Under the pieces are notes generated by a model. The model ran no database searches, was not told the origin of the DNA, and saw nothing but the letters and a program-made list of their open reading frames with translations. This document shows, piece by piece, positions 11,885 through 22,241 of a stretch of DNA of 48,026 nucleotides (positions are counted from its first letter, which is position 1; each line of letters begins with the position of its first letter). The stretch is from the NCBI GenBank assembly GCA_900404475.1, contig OUQQ01000081.1, positions 1,727 through 49,752 on the forward strand, written 5' to 3'. The position numbers and the translations under genes are program-made. This DNA comes from Spongospora subterranea (lineage: Eukaryota > Endomyxa > Phytomyxea > Plasmodiophorida > Plasmodiophoridae).

Positions 11885-12033
11885 ATGACCTAGATCTGAA
11901 GGTCGGCACTGGCGAACTTCATATGACCCTGCCCGATGTGTTTAGCTTTGACGTTGAAAACTGGTTGAGTAGTCATTTTACAATAATCTTCATCGCCAAC
12001 CTTTGCCGGAGGAGTTTTAGCTTTGGACCCCAT

Positions 12034-12435
12034 TGTAAGTCAGGGTTACAGATGTCAAATCGACAAAAGGAGTGACGGGCATCGAAGCAGAGGTCTGTCT
12101 GGTCTTTTGTAGATTTGACAAGGCATGCAAATTGGCTTAAGGGGCAACAAAACTACACGGTTTAAGATAGCTATGGTTGAAGTGATTGCATGAGTCAAAA
12201 TAAACTGTTTCGGTGACCGTTAAAAACACAAACGATCTTGGGTTTCTTCTTGATAACAACGTCGTCGGAGGCAGAAAATAGCGTGTATACAGCCGGAGTT
12301 TCCTCTACCCTTTCGTCACGAAGCTGGCCCTGACATCAGGCTACGGATTGCAACCGGACCAAATCTTGTCACAGAAGGGTTATTTTATTTTGTTTTACGG
12401 TAGCCATCAGGCTAGGTATCGCGTGACCTGTAGCA
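12034..12435. other. Intergenic region, nothing recognised
   Basis: This is upstream of nuclease copy 1. Unlike copies 2 and 4, no sequence related to the family's long N-terminal exons could be found here, so copy 1 appears to have lost or never had that part. Confidence 0.4.
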
Positions 12436-13584
12436 ATGCAGACGATAAGGTCGATTGCTACACTGTCGAAGTTCCTCAAGGTGTAACGGACGATGTGACC
12501 AGTTAGCGTTACCCGGTCTAACTTGAACTCAATAGGCAAGGCGTTACATATCGAGCATATACGGGTCAGTCCCTGACGCAGTACCATCCACCATGCTAGA
12601 TGGCCGCCTGGTGTTTAATGAGAGGAAACACGCTTACAAATATTCGGGATATCCCTGCGTTTCTATCACCTCCTATATATCATCTCTTTTTCCCAGGTAC
12701 AGAGATTTGTTTCCTCCCTTTTTTTCTCATCGCATCGACAGGTTTGACGCTAATGCGATCATCGAAGCGTATTATGATCGTTGGCAACAAGATCCAAACA
12801 GCAGTATGTATGATTATTTCCGTGTGCTAATGCTGTCTCAATATCGGTTCCGCAGAATACTATGGTCTGGATCCCGAAGCTATCAAGGCGTTGTGGTCAA
12901 GTTCTGGTGCCAAAGCTATCCGACTCGTATAGAGTTTACTATCTTTTGTAGAACTGCTGTTTGACAACTTACAGGGGACATTATTACACGGATTTATCGA
13001 AGCTTTCTTTCGAGGCAAAAGCTTCGATAAGGCCGGTCTTGTTGGCGACGACGTTGTACAACAGTTTCTCAAGTTCCACGATAGATTTGGTCCATTCTCT
13101 AAAGTTACCCCAGAAAGGAAACTTGTACATCCGTCGCTGCTCATGGCCGGAACTGTTGATCTGATTGCAAACGGGAGCTCTCCCAATTCGGTCACGATCT
13201 ATGATTGGAAAAGGTCTTCAAAGATTCTGTCGTCTGATGCGCAATTCTTTGGAAAGTTAGTTGTTCGCTGTTTGCGGTAATTAGTATGCGATTTCGGTTT
13301 GAGGCTTTGCCCACAGATATTGCCTAGCTCCAGGTCTAGAACACCTTCCTGATACAAGCTTCACGAAATACACTCTTCAGCTGAACCTCTACAAGTATAT
13401 GCTTGAAAACACATACCGAATCAAAGTTGAAGAGATGAATTTGGTACAATTCTGCGATGATGCCGATTATATTGTGACCCCAATTGATGAATTGGATGAA
13501 GAAGTCAACGTCATCGTTGAAAAGAGAAAATCGTTCGTTGCCGCTACTTATGGGGATATAATTCATCTAAATGCTAATAATTAA
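12436..13584 (+). CDS. RecB/Cas4-like PD-(D/E)XK nuclease, array copy 1 (intact domain)
   Basis: Six exons (12436-12480, 12536-12696, 12742-12803, 12856-12926, 12975-13255, 13317-13584) splice in frame to 295 residues. The motifs of RecB-family nucleases are all present: GTLLHGFIEAFF (motif I His and Glu), TPERKLVHPSLL (Glu), AGTVDLI (catalytic Asp), IYDWKRSSK (D-x-K) and LQLNLYKYML (Q-x-x-x-Y). Such enzymes cut or resect DNA using a divalent metal. An N-terminal block (HAYKYSGYPCVSITSYISS, then FDANAI and YYDRW) resembles what I recall from giant-virus and related eukaryotic members of this superfamily. The start ATG at 12436 is inferred by matching the first intron (12481-12535) with that of the other copies. 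The cellular role is unknown. Confidence 0.75.
12483..12512 (+). promoter_or_regulatory. Hairpin at the 5' splice site of nuclease copy 1 intron 1
   Basis: gtaacg and cgttac pair across an 18-nt loop immediately after the 5' splice site of the first intron. Equivalent stems occur in the matching intron of copies 2, 3 and 4 (15496-15525, 16222-16251, 18197-18226), although loop and flanks differ. Confidence 0.4.
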
Positions 13585-13640
13585 AAATTCCTTTACTTAA
13601 TTTTCAATGAGATCAGTCATTTTTTGTATGTTGGAAATCT

Positions 13641-13830
13641 AGAGCGACGGCGGGTAAGGCGAAAAAATGTCTAAACTGCTCCCGGTGAGAGGATCAAATG
13701 CATTACGGCTCATTTGACAAGGAATGATGTACTTTAATGTGCTCTTTCAATCAGGAACAAAAATGCTCAGCTTCGCAATACTCGCTGATAAGCATTTTCA
13801 ACTAGCTTCCGCGTCGCGATGACATCACTT
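13641..13830 (-). pseudogene. Relic of the ePHD-finger gene 3' end
   Basis: This segment aligns along its length with 19842-20036, the last coding part of the LSD1-ePHD gene. Shared blocks include the start (gagcgac..cgggtaa.gcgaa) and the end (cttcgcaata.tcg, then agcgtcgcgatgat-like sequence). It is in the same orientation relative to nuclease copy 1 as the intact gene is to copy 4. Insertions and deletions destroy the reading frame. It marks an ancient duplication of a block containing a nuclease gene plus the tail of its convergent neighbour. Confidence 0.7.
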
Positions 13831-13870
13831 TCTATATAACGCGCGTTCGCTTTGCTAAGCAGATGAGATG

Positions 13871-14313
13871 AGAAAGACGACGCATCCCGTCCCTTCTATT
13901 ACGATCTGCCCAACTCATGGAGAAACGGTCCGTCATATCGTGTCCACAGCGACATTGAAATCGATCCACTCTGGATACTGGTGTTCATTCGCACAACAAA
14001 CCAAACCCGAGCAGGCGTTATCGCCCAACAGCACTTATACCAAGTTGTCCTCACCGCCCCTGAGGTTTGTCCAAAGAGTCTCCAGGTCGGCACTGCAACG
14101 CGGCCATCAATAAGCTCGGTTCATCCTGCCTACAGCAATCTGGGTCGCTTCTCATATCAAAATGGTTTTGACTGGGAAGCAAGCGATATCATCGATTGGA
14201 ATGCTAGCGGCATACGAAAAGCGCCTAGATGTGAAATTGTCAGCACGAGCATGCAACCGGACGACGCCCACATCATCATAATGACGCCTTTTCAGAAGCA
14301 ACTATTGCTTTAA
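13871..14313 (+). CDS. Unidentified open frame between nuclease copies
   Basis: A plus-strand frame of about 147 codons, without an in-frame ATG near its start, runs to a TAA at 14313. It reads naturally in places (PFYYDLPNSWRNGPSYRVHS, GFDWEASDIIDW), so it may be an exon of a split gene or a decayed one. A second, overlapping frame starts with an ATG at 13868 (81 codons). I do not recognise either. No signal peptide or membrane segment is seen. Confidence 0.25.
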
Positions 14314-14850
14314 AACGTGTCATTCCTGCATTTCAGATACGATAGAAGGATTTCTGACAGACACCCGCTGTCCAAATGCCAATATCACGATGGCGTCAGG
14401 GTATTGTGCAGTCATTAACCGGAACGTTCCGTTCCGTATTTCGCTGTTGATGGGAAAACTGTGTCGACGTCCATCGCTAATGACGCAGTTATGGGTGTTG
14501 GATACAGCTGCAGAAACGATGATCGTACGCCTTTCAAATAATGCAGCAGTATCACCATACCAGAACTGCATTGGACGTCGATACAATCGAATTGACCAAC
14601 GATTTTTGAACTATACGATGCAAGAATACTTGTCACACAATTCAACATAATGGAAAATGACAATGTTTTATCAACAAGAAGACGCCTGCGTTTCTTCGAT
14701 CGACATTCAAATGAGATTTCATTAACAGCATGTTTGGCTTGGTAGAGTGTTGGTACTTTGCATTTATCTAGAAAAAGTGTCTGGGTTGGTATTGGGTTGG
14801 TACCAACTAAATCAGTACAGCAATTTTGCAACCACATTAATCGATACAAA

Positions 14851-16131
14851 TATTCGCTGGAAGAGCAGACGCGACGAAATTTGTGGCTGAGAATTCACAT
14901 TGAAACCCACGGAGCCATTGGTTCGAGTTGGGTTCTATTGTCGAAACAGTGTGAACTTGGACAACATAGGAGTATTTGTGGCGAACTGACATACGCGGGT
15001 TTCGCCGTATTCCATAGGTGCGACTTTGAAGATAGCAATATTCAAACGTACGAGATGCATCGATCCGACGTTAGTGGCATGCGTCAGGCCTCAGATCAGT
15101 TTCAGACAGAGCTAAGCTTATCGCACAGGAAGCAGAAGCCTCTTCGATAGATTCTGCAAATTCCATGTTGGATCTCACAAACGACATAGCAGATTTGATC
15201 ATTGCCTTCACCAACAAGGTGGCGCTTACTGCTGAGTCTCGAAATGAAGAACCAGTCTCCAGTATTTCTATCAAAGTGCAAGATAAAGACGCTGAACCAG
15301 TAGTTAGCGAGGCACCAGAACGGAAAGAGCTCATCAAGCCAGCGGATCGTAAAGGGGCAGTCTACACAGTGGAGTTCTCAGACGAAGATGAGGCTGAGGA
15401 AGACACACTGGAGTGTTTCCCAGACGAGGATGAGAAAAAGGTGCCAGTTACCGGACCTGGTACTCCTGTAACGGTAAAACAGGTACAGTATTCGTGTAAC
15501 GGATAACGCGCCCCCTTATCGTTACCTGTTTTAATTTGATGTGATCTGGGTAGACATTGCGTAACATATCGCGCGTATACAGTTCAGTCCCTGGTGCTTT
15601 ACCAATTGATACTGTTGATGGCGGCCTGAGGTTCAACAAAGAAACTCACTCTTACCTTTATGATGGATTACCATGCATTTCTGTCACGTCCTATATATCG
15701 ACGTTATTTCCACAGTACAGTACGGTTTCGGTCATGATGCTAGGTCTCATCGCCCAGATAGATTTGACGCCCATGAGATTCTTAATAGGTATTATGATCG
15801 TTGGCAACAAAACCCCAACCACAGTATGGATATATCTTCCCGTGCTGTTCGAAAATATCAGTATTGGTTTCGCAGAATACTATGGTATGGATCCCGAATC
15901 TATCAAGGCGCAATGGTCAAGTTCCGGTGCCGAAGCTAGTCGCCTCGTATCGAACTAACACTCTCGAAAACTACCGTTAATCATGTTATAGGGGACATTA
16001 TTACACCGGTATATTGAAGCTGTCTTTCGAAGCCAACGTTTGGACGACTTCGATCAAGTGGGCGACAAAGAGCTAGAACAATTTGTCACTTTTCACGAAC
16101 AGGCTGGTCCATTTCCGAAAGTTTCCCCAGA
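14851..16131 (+). pseudogene. RecB/Cas4-like nuclease, array copy 2 (decayed 5' part, cut at N)
   Basis: The 5' part is homologous to the first exons of copy 4 (QTRRNLWLRIH, SNIQTYEMHRSDV) but lacks the ATG. It has lost the first intron's splice sites and carries a deletion of about 60 nt that breaks frame. From about 15144 the frame is open again: a helical stretch (SANSMLDLTNDIADLIIAF), an acidic linker (EFSDEDEAEEDTLECFPDED), then via intron 15483-15553 the nuclease domain (DGLPCISVTSYISTLFP, FDAHEI, YYGMDPESIK, GTLLHRYIEAVF). The copy stops at the N at 16132 just after VSP, before the catalytic Asp/Lys motifs. It may really continue as copy 3. Confidence 0.6.
15407..16131 (+). repeat. Direct repeat A across N at 16132 (nuclease domain)
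   Basis: These 725 nt are nearly identical to 16133-16862. The two units meet at a single N, the same arrangement as the repeat pair around position 3065. Confidence 0.95.
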
Positions 16132-16132
16132 N

Positions 16133-16862
16133 ACTGGAGTGTTTCCCAGACGAGGATGAGAAAGAGGTGCCAGTTACCGGACCTGGTACTCCTGTAACGG
16201 TAAAACAGGTACAGTATTCGTGTAACGGATAACGCGCCCCCTTATCGTTACCTGGTTTAATTTGATGTGATCTGGGTAGACATTGCGTAACATATCTCGC
16301 GTATACAGTTCGGTCCCTGGTGCTTTACCAATTGATAATGTTGATGGCGGCCTGAGGTTCAACAAAGAAAATCACTCTTATCTTTATGATGGATTACCAT
16401 GCATTTCTGTCACGTCCTATATATCGACGTTATTTCCACAGTACAGTACGGTTTCGGTCATGATGCTAGGTCTCATCGCCCAGATAGATTTGACGCCCAT
16501 GAGATTCTTAATACAGTAGGTATTATGATCGTTGGCAACAAAACCCCAACCACAGTATGGATATATCTTCCCGTGTTGTTCGAAAATATCAATATTGGTT
16601 TCGCAGAATACTATGGTATGGATCCCGAATCTATCAAGGCGCAATGGTCAAGTTCCGGTGCCGAAGCTAGTCGCCTCGTATCGAACTAACACTCTCGAAA
16701 ACTACCGTTAATTATGTTATAGGGGACATTATTACACCGGTATATTGAAGCTGTCTTTCGAGGCCAACGTTTGGACGACTTCGATCAAGTGGGCGACAAA
16801 GAGCTAGAACAATTTGTCACTTTTCACGAACAGGCTGGTCCATTTCCGAAAGTTTCCCCAGA
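16133..16862 (+). repeat. Direct repeat B across N at 16132 (nuclease domain)
   Basis: Second unit of 15407-16131. The main difference is five extra bases (cagta) at about 16514, which shift the nuclease reading frame in this unit only. Confidence 0.95.
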
Positions 16863-17326
16863 ACGGAAACTAGTACATCCGTCGCTGCTTTTGGCCGGAA
16901 CTGTTGATCTGATCAGAAGCGGGAGCAGTTCAAATTCGGTCATTATCTACGATTGGAAGAGATCATCAAAGGATCTGTCCCCTAATGCTTGTTGTTTTGA
17001 GAAGTATTTGGTTTACGATTATGGGTATGAGAAGGTTTTTATGTTTTGTTTACAGATATTGCCTTGAAGAAGGTCTCAAACACCTTCCTGATACGCAGCA
17101 CTATAAATATGCTCTTCAGCTGAACCTCTACAAGTATATTATTGAAACCGCATACGGGTTTGTCGTCGAAGAGATGTTTTTAGTGCAATTTTACGAGGAT
17201 GCCAAGTATCTCATAATCCCGGTTCGTAAAATGGAAGAAGAGGTCAAAACCTTGGTTAAAAAGAGAGAGTTAACCGTTACCAAAAAGTATGGGGATCTAG
17301 CCTGGGCGAAAGGACATGACATATGA
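16133..17326 (+). pseudogene. RecB/Cas4-like nuclease, array copy 3 (5' cut at N, one frameshift)
   Basis: From the acidic linker onward this copy repeats copy 2, then continues through the catalytic core to a TGA at 17326. It contains GTLLHRYIEAVF, SPERKLVHPSLL, AGTVDLI, IIYDWKRSSK and LQLNLYKYII, so all RecB-family catalytic residues are present. The splice sites of the downstream introns are kept. A 5-nt insertion near 16514, absent from copy 2, breaks the frame before the core. If copies 2 and 3 are one gene split by an assembly join, a version without the insertion would encode a complete nuclease domain. The C-terminal tail (MFLVQFYEDAKYLIIP) is similar to the other copies. Confidence 0.6.
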
Positions 17327-17553
17327 AATGGATATAACTCAATATATATATTGACACGACCTCGATTCCATTCTCATTGCAACAATGCTCTAAGCCATTA
17401 GTACAGACTTGGCATCTGTCCTACCGAATAGACAATATATCAGGGCGGAAGGCAGGCTACCCGCAGTCATTATGTAGCTATTCGTTGGTTTTTTAATCTC
17501 GCTTACTCAACTCTGGTCGTCTGCAGTCTTAATCGTTAAGCAGAACATTCAAC

Positions 17554-19236
17554 ATGGATCTATGGAAAGCTTCAATCACTGAACAGACTCGACGAAATCT
17601 GTGTCTGAGAAGTCACACCCGAGATTACGGAGCGTTTGGTTCGAGTCAAGATCTAATTTCGGCACAGTTTTTTAACGTGGACAAAATCGTTAAAAATCTA
17701 TTTGTGGCAATCTAAGACATCCGCTGATTTCGCAGTTTGCGCCTCTGCACATTCCAATGAGGAGACTTTGGGACAACAAGATTCAAACGGACGAGATGAA
17801 TCGATCCGACGTCGCTAGGGACATGTGCCTGGCGTTAATTCAAGTTCATGCAAAGCAACGAGAGCTGAAAGAGAGGAAAGCTGCTGTCAGATCTAAGCTT
17901 AACGCACAGGGAATGAAAGCTTCTTTGATAGAGTTCATTATCTCCGCCATGGATCTCAGTATCGATATGGCAGATTCGTGCATTGAACTCACCAGCATGA
18001 TGGCGCTCAATGCTGCGTCGTGCGATGAAAAACCGGTCTCCAGTACCTCTATAACAGTACGCGATGCAAAAGCAGAACCAGTAATAAAAAAGGCACCAGA
18101 ACGGAAAGAGGTCATTCGATCATCGGACACAGTGGACCGTACTTGCGTACAGCCCAAGGCAAATGTTACAATTCCAACATCGAAACAGGTACAAGTGTAA
18201 CGGATGATGTGCCCCCTTACCGTTACCCGGTCTAACTTGAATTATTGTATAGACATGGAGTAACATGTCGAGCCAATACAGATCAGTCCCTGGCGCATTA
18301 CCAATTGATGGGCCCCTGATGTTCAATGAAGGAAATCGTACTCGAAATTCATGCCTCTCTATCCCTTACTACGTATCGACGTTGTTCCCAAAGTACATTA
18401 TCGTTTCCGTCATGATGCTAGGTCTCACCGCCCAGACAGATTCGACGCCGATAAGGTTCTTGATTCGTATTATGAGCGTTGGCAAGAAGACCCAGACAGC
18501 AGTATGGATATATATTTCCGTTTATTTAAATAATATCAATATTGGTTTCGCAGAATATTTTAATCTGGATCGGAAAACTATCAAACAACAATGGTCAAGT
18601 TCTGGTCGCAAAGCTTTTCGCCTCGTAAAATTAACAATTATTGGAAAGTTACCGTTAATCATGTTATAGAGGACATTATTACACCGGTTTATTAACGCTT
18701 TCTTTCGAGGCAAAAGTTTCGACGACTTCGATCAAGTGGGTGACGAAGTTTTAGAACAATTTGCCACTTTTCACGAACTGTTTGGTCCTTTTTCGAAAGT
18801 TTCCCCAGAACAAAAACTAGTACATCCTTCGCTGCTTTTAGCCGGAACTGTTGATTTTATCAGCAACGGGAGCTCTCCCGACTCGGTCATTATCTACTAC
18901 TGGAAGAGAACATCAAAGGATCTGTCCCCTGATGCCGATATTTTTCAGTATGCTGGTTACGGTTATGGGCATGCGATGTATTTTTCATGCCTTTCCTACA
19001 GATATTGTCGTGAAGAAGGTCTTAAACACCTTCCAGATAATTTGTACACAAAATCTGCTCTTCAGCTGAACCTCTACAAGTATATCATTGAGAAGGTATA
19101 CGGGGTTGACGTCGAAAATATGTTTTTAGTGCAATTCAGCGATGATGGTGATCATAACGTTTTTCATATTGATGAAATGGAAAATGAGGTTAACGCCATT
19201 GTTAAATTGAGAACCGAAGCGCTCATGGGAATTTGA
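17554..19236 (+). CDS. RecB/Cas4-like nuclease homologue, array copy 4 (catalytic residues lost)
   Basis: Seven exons (17554-17688, 17736-18188, 18253-18392, 18440-18501, 18554-18624, 18670-18947, 19002-19236) splice in frame to 457 residues, the only copy with a complete N-terminal region. Residues 1-195 are mostly helical and charged (QTRRNLCLRSH, QTDEMNRSDVARDM, QRELKERKAAVRSKLNAQG, then APERKEVI), with no recognised domain. The nuclease fold follows: SYYERW-like helix, TLLHRFINAFF, SPEQKLVHPSLLLAGTVDF, IIYYWKRTSK, LQLNLYKYII. Compared with the active-looking copies, the D of DWK is Y, the motif I Glu is Asn and the GT before LLH is RT. The frame and every splice site are intact, so this may be an expressed non-catalytic paralogue. 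Confidence 0.75.
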
Positions 19237-19825
19237 TTTACCCAGCGTTTTTTTAGCCGAGCGCAATGACATGTTAAAAATGAAGTAAATACAACTCACT
19301 ATCATTGCAACGACTGGCAATGCCATAAAAGCGCTCGTATGGCTCCATATACCGTACCATTTCTGCTTCTTGTATTCGGCTGATTAGATAATTGAGTACG
19401 ATGGTTGATGTCTACAAGATTTCTTATGTTGCCTCGTGCATACTGCGTTGAATAGAGCCAGGTTATTGACCAATGGTCTCCCTCTCGTGTTCAGAAATAA
19501 CTCCCCACGATTCGTATCTTGATTACTGATCCTTTGTTCCAATGCGTTTTCCAAAAAATATAATGAGAACAGTCGTGCGTCTTTGTAGTCGGTCAACTAC
19601 ATCAGTAACTGACAACACGTGATTCCATTCACTTGTGTTCCATTGCGCAGTTCAAAATACCTGGGCCAGTACTAAACAGTAGATGAACTGTTGCAGCTTT
19701 TGTCATCCTTGTCATCATTGCGTGATGATGAGTCTCAAAGGCATATTAGTTCATCTACAGTAGCTATTAATTAACGTACTGTATTCTTTATTTGAAAAAT
19801 GATAAACCCAGCGATGTTTTGTGTA
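19237..19825. other. Spacer between convergent nuclease copy 4 and the LSD1-ePHD gene
   Basis: The 3' ends of two convergent genes flank this interval. A 70-codon minus-strand frame at 19384-19596 has no recognisable similarity. I see no repeat or RNA gene. Confidence 0.4.
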
Positions 19826-22241
19826 TCATGTCCGATATTTTGAGCGACTTCGGGTAATGCGAACATCTCCTACAATTGTTTGCGGTGAAAGAACCGAACG
19901 CATAACAGCTCGACCTTCACAGGTACAATGCAGTTCAATACACCCTTTACAATCAGGGCACTTCTTTCGCTCATGGCGACATTTGCAGGGCTTCGCAATA
20001 ATCGTTGGTAAGAAACTACACCTAGCACCAGCGTCGCGATGATCGGCGCAGAAATAATAACTACCTTCATCAGGACGATGGAAATCCCATTTTGTGGCCC
20101 AGGCACAAGAAACATGATAGCTTCGAGTGCATGTCGATTCGTGACATCCGATAGAAGCGCCGGTTCTTCTACAGGAGGAGCATTGAACCATTGGTGCTCG
20201 GGACAATAACGCATCGACATTGATCCATGACCCATCCCCATTGTGAAACACTTCTGGAGAATAGAGCAGGCAGCATTCATGTATCCAGGCCCAACCATAA
20301 TAAGGACCTAACAATGGACCTAATAACTCCAGCTCTGTCTAGAAACGCATAATTTGGTTTCAAAGAAACCACTTAGCAATATTAGGCACGTACCGTTCCG
20401 TTTTGACCGCAAATCGCACAGCGAGAGGTCTCGGGGGCTTCCGTCAATTCCTCTGATCGAATAGCTGTGTTGAAATCAGCCCTGAAAATTGCTTCACTAA
20501 ATAGTATGTATTGGTCCAGAACCGACCGGGCTTCCCTAATCCCACTAAAATAGGCGCCATGACAACTACAATAAACTAGCCCTTAGATTTGAAATATTAC
20601 CACTGCCATTACTACCTGGCCATGTAATTCATAGATGTCGCTTCCCCTGCAAATCGAAGCCTACCGGCAAAATCGGGTTCAGCCAGTGTAGCGACGTCAG
20701 TAGGGTCCCCTCCCACTTTTACATATGAATATGATCCCAAAGAAAACTCGTCCTGAAGGTCAGAATCAGGCAAGCCGCAATAAAGAGCCGCTCAGACAGT
20801 ACAACCTGTGACCAGCGAGTGACACGATATCGGATTGGATCTGATACCCTGCCAGAAAAAATAGATCGCAAAATGGCGACGATCTCTGTGCAAATATCCT
20901 CGTCCGAAATGGTTTCATATTCAGCAGCACAGGAGCCCGATATTAGAGACACAATCGTAGGCATATCGGTTATTTCTTCGACATTGATAAAAATGTAGAA
21001 TTGACCGGGGCGGTCTTTTGACGCATACCCGCAATTCGCTGAAGAGAGTGACCAAAAGCTCGGTAGAGGAAATTGCAAAACCACCTGCATGCCCGAGTTT
21101 AGAAATGCGGAAATTTTCTCAATAAAGGAGTCATACTTTGTTCAGCAAACCAAAACCTAGACTGTTGATTGCAGTTAGCTTCTTCTTTGGCAATTCCGGA
21201 GAAAAATGAATTCGATTAGCTTTCAAGATCCCCAAGGGAACGGTTACGATACAGCAGTCTAAATAATCGGGCATAAATGACCTTTGACGACGTATCTGTC
21301 CCACAGTTGTACCTGCACTGATCTGGGACTTGTTTGAACAGTGGATCATGACCTTTTCCGGAGATGAACAATCAATCCTGATGACAGAATGATTCAGACG
21401 GACATCCATTGATTCCGCCATGCGTTCGACTAAAAACTGATATCCAGGTCTCAGCAGACAATGTCGCCCTGGAAACGCGTAAGCATCATCCTGATTGCAA
21501 TGACAATCAATAAACGCCCGTATCGAACCACACGACGGGACAGCATACCTCAAACCAATGCAACATCGAAAGTTGATCAAGATCAGTTGAATTAGCATAC
21601 TAAGTCAAATTACAATCCTGATTCCCAGAAAAAGCAGCGCCAACCTCTAGATTGGCGCAATGCCATCTCCAAAGGCGTCGTTGCAAATCGGAGAGTTTCA
21701 ATGATCGCATTTTCGCGTCAAGGGCATGTCCAAGCGAACGGTCACGTTGGACTTTCGCATTCTTCATGGAGATAGCCTTGTTCGTCAATTCAGTCAATGC
21801 CGCGTTGAATTTTTTCTCAACATCACGATCGATTGCTTGAGGGACTGGACTGCCGTCCCAATCAAAAATTGGCATTCGCTGAGACGACGTCAACTCCACG
21901 TCTTCAGGATCATCTGTCGCCAATAACGGAATATCATATTGGCGGCATAAGCTGGTGAGCGGATTCCCATCAGTTCCATGGATCCATGAACCGCCAATAT
22001 CAACTCCAGAAGAGCCAGTTCCGAAAGATCTATCGGTTAAAACACGACCTCCTACACGGTCCCTAGCTTCCAGAAGGACGACCTTGACATTATAACGGCG
22101 AAGTTCAGAAGCCGCGGCGACACCGGCTAATCCGCATCCGATAACAACAACGGTAAAGGATGTGTCCGAGCACAATTTCTTCATCAAATCAAGAGGCCTG
22201 CAGAGCTTCCAAACATTCACTACAACTTCATTAGAGACCAT
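19826..22241 (-). CDS. LSD1-like FAD amine oxidase fused to an extended PHD finger
   Basis: Seven exons (22241-21645, 21599-21549, 21490-21137, 21084-20806, 20752-20616, 20565-20394, 20338-19826) splice in frame to 700 residues. Residues 1-530 form an amine oxidase: FAD dinucleotide motif VVVIGCGLAGVAAASELRR, LEARDRVGGRV, GGSWIHGTDGNP, LSMLHW, DDAYAFPGRH, IVTVPLGILK and the C-terminal FAD motif LRFAGEATS. The family includes histone H3K4 demethylases (KDM1) and polyamine oxidases. The C-terminus is a Cys/His-rich ePHD module: CAICG, YYGWAWIHECC, QCSSCRRTGASIGC, RSYHVSCAW and YFCADHRD, then a basic CxC-like tail (KPCKCRHERKKCPDCKGC). Such modules read chromatin, which favours a nuclear histone role. 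No SWIRM domain is seen; a basic open stretch just upstream (22370-22260) could be a missed first exon. It is convergent with the nuclease array. Confidence 0.88.

Larger units (their letters stand above)
13585..14850. other. Spacer between nuclease copies 1 and 2
   Basis: The spacer holds a decayed ePHD fragment at about 13641-13830 (listed separately) and several overlapping open frames on both strands, the best at about 13871-14313 (+). The rest, including minus-strand frames at 14320-14849, has no recognisable similarity. Confidence 0.4.

Noticed and set aside
12436..19236. Possibility of a CRISPR-Cas locus because of the Cas4-like domain
   Set aside because: No CRISPR repeats or other Cas genes are present, introns are eukaryotic, and the RecB/Cas4 fold is widespread outside CRISPR systems.
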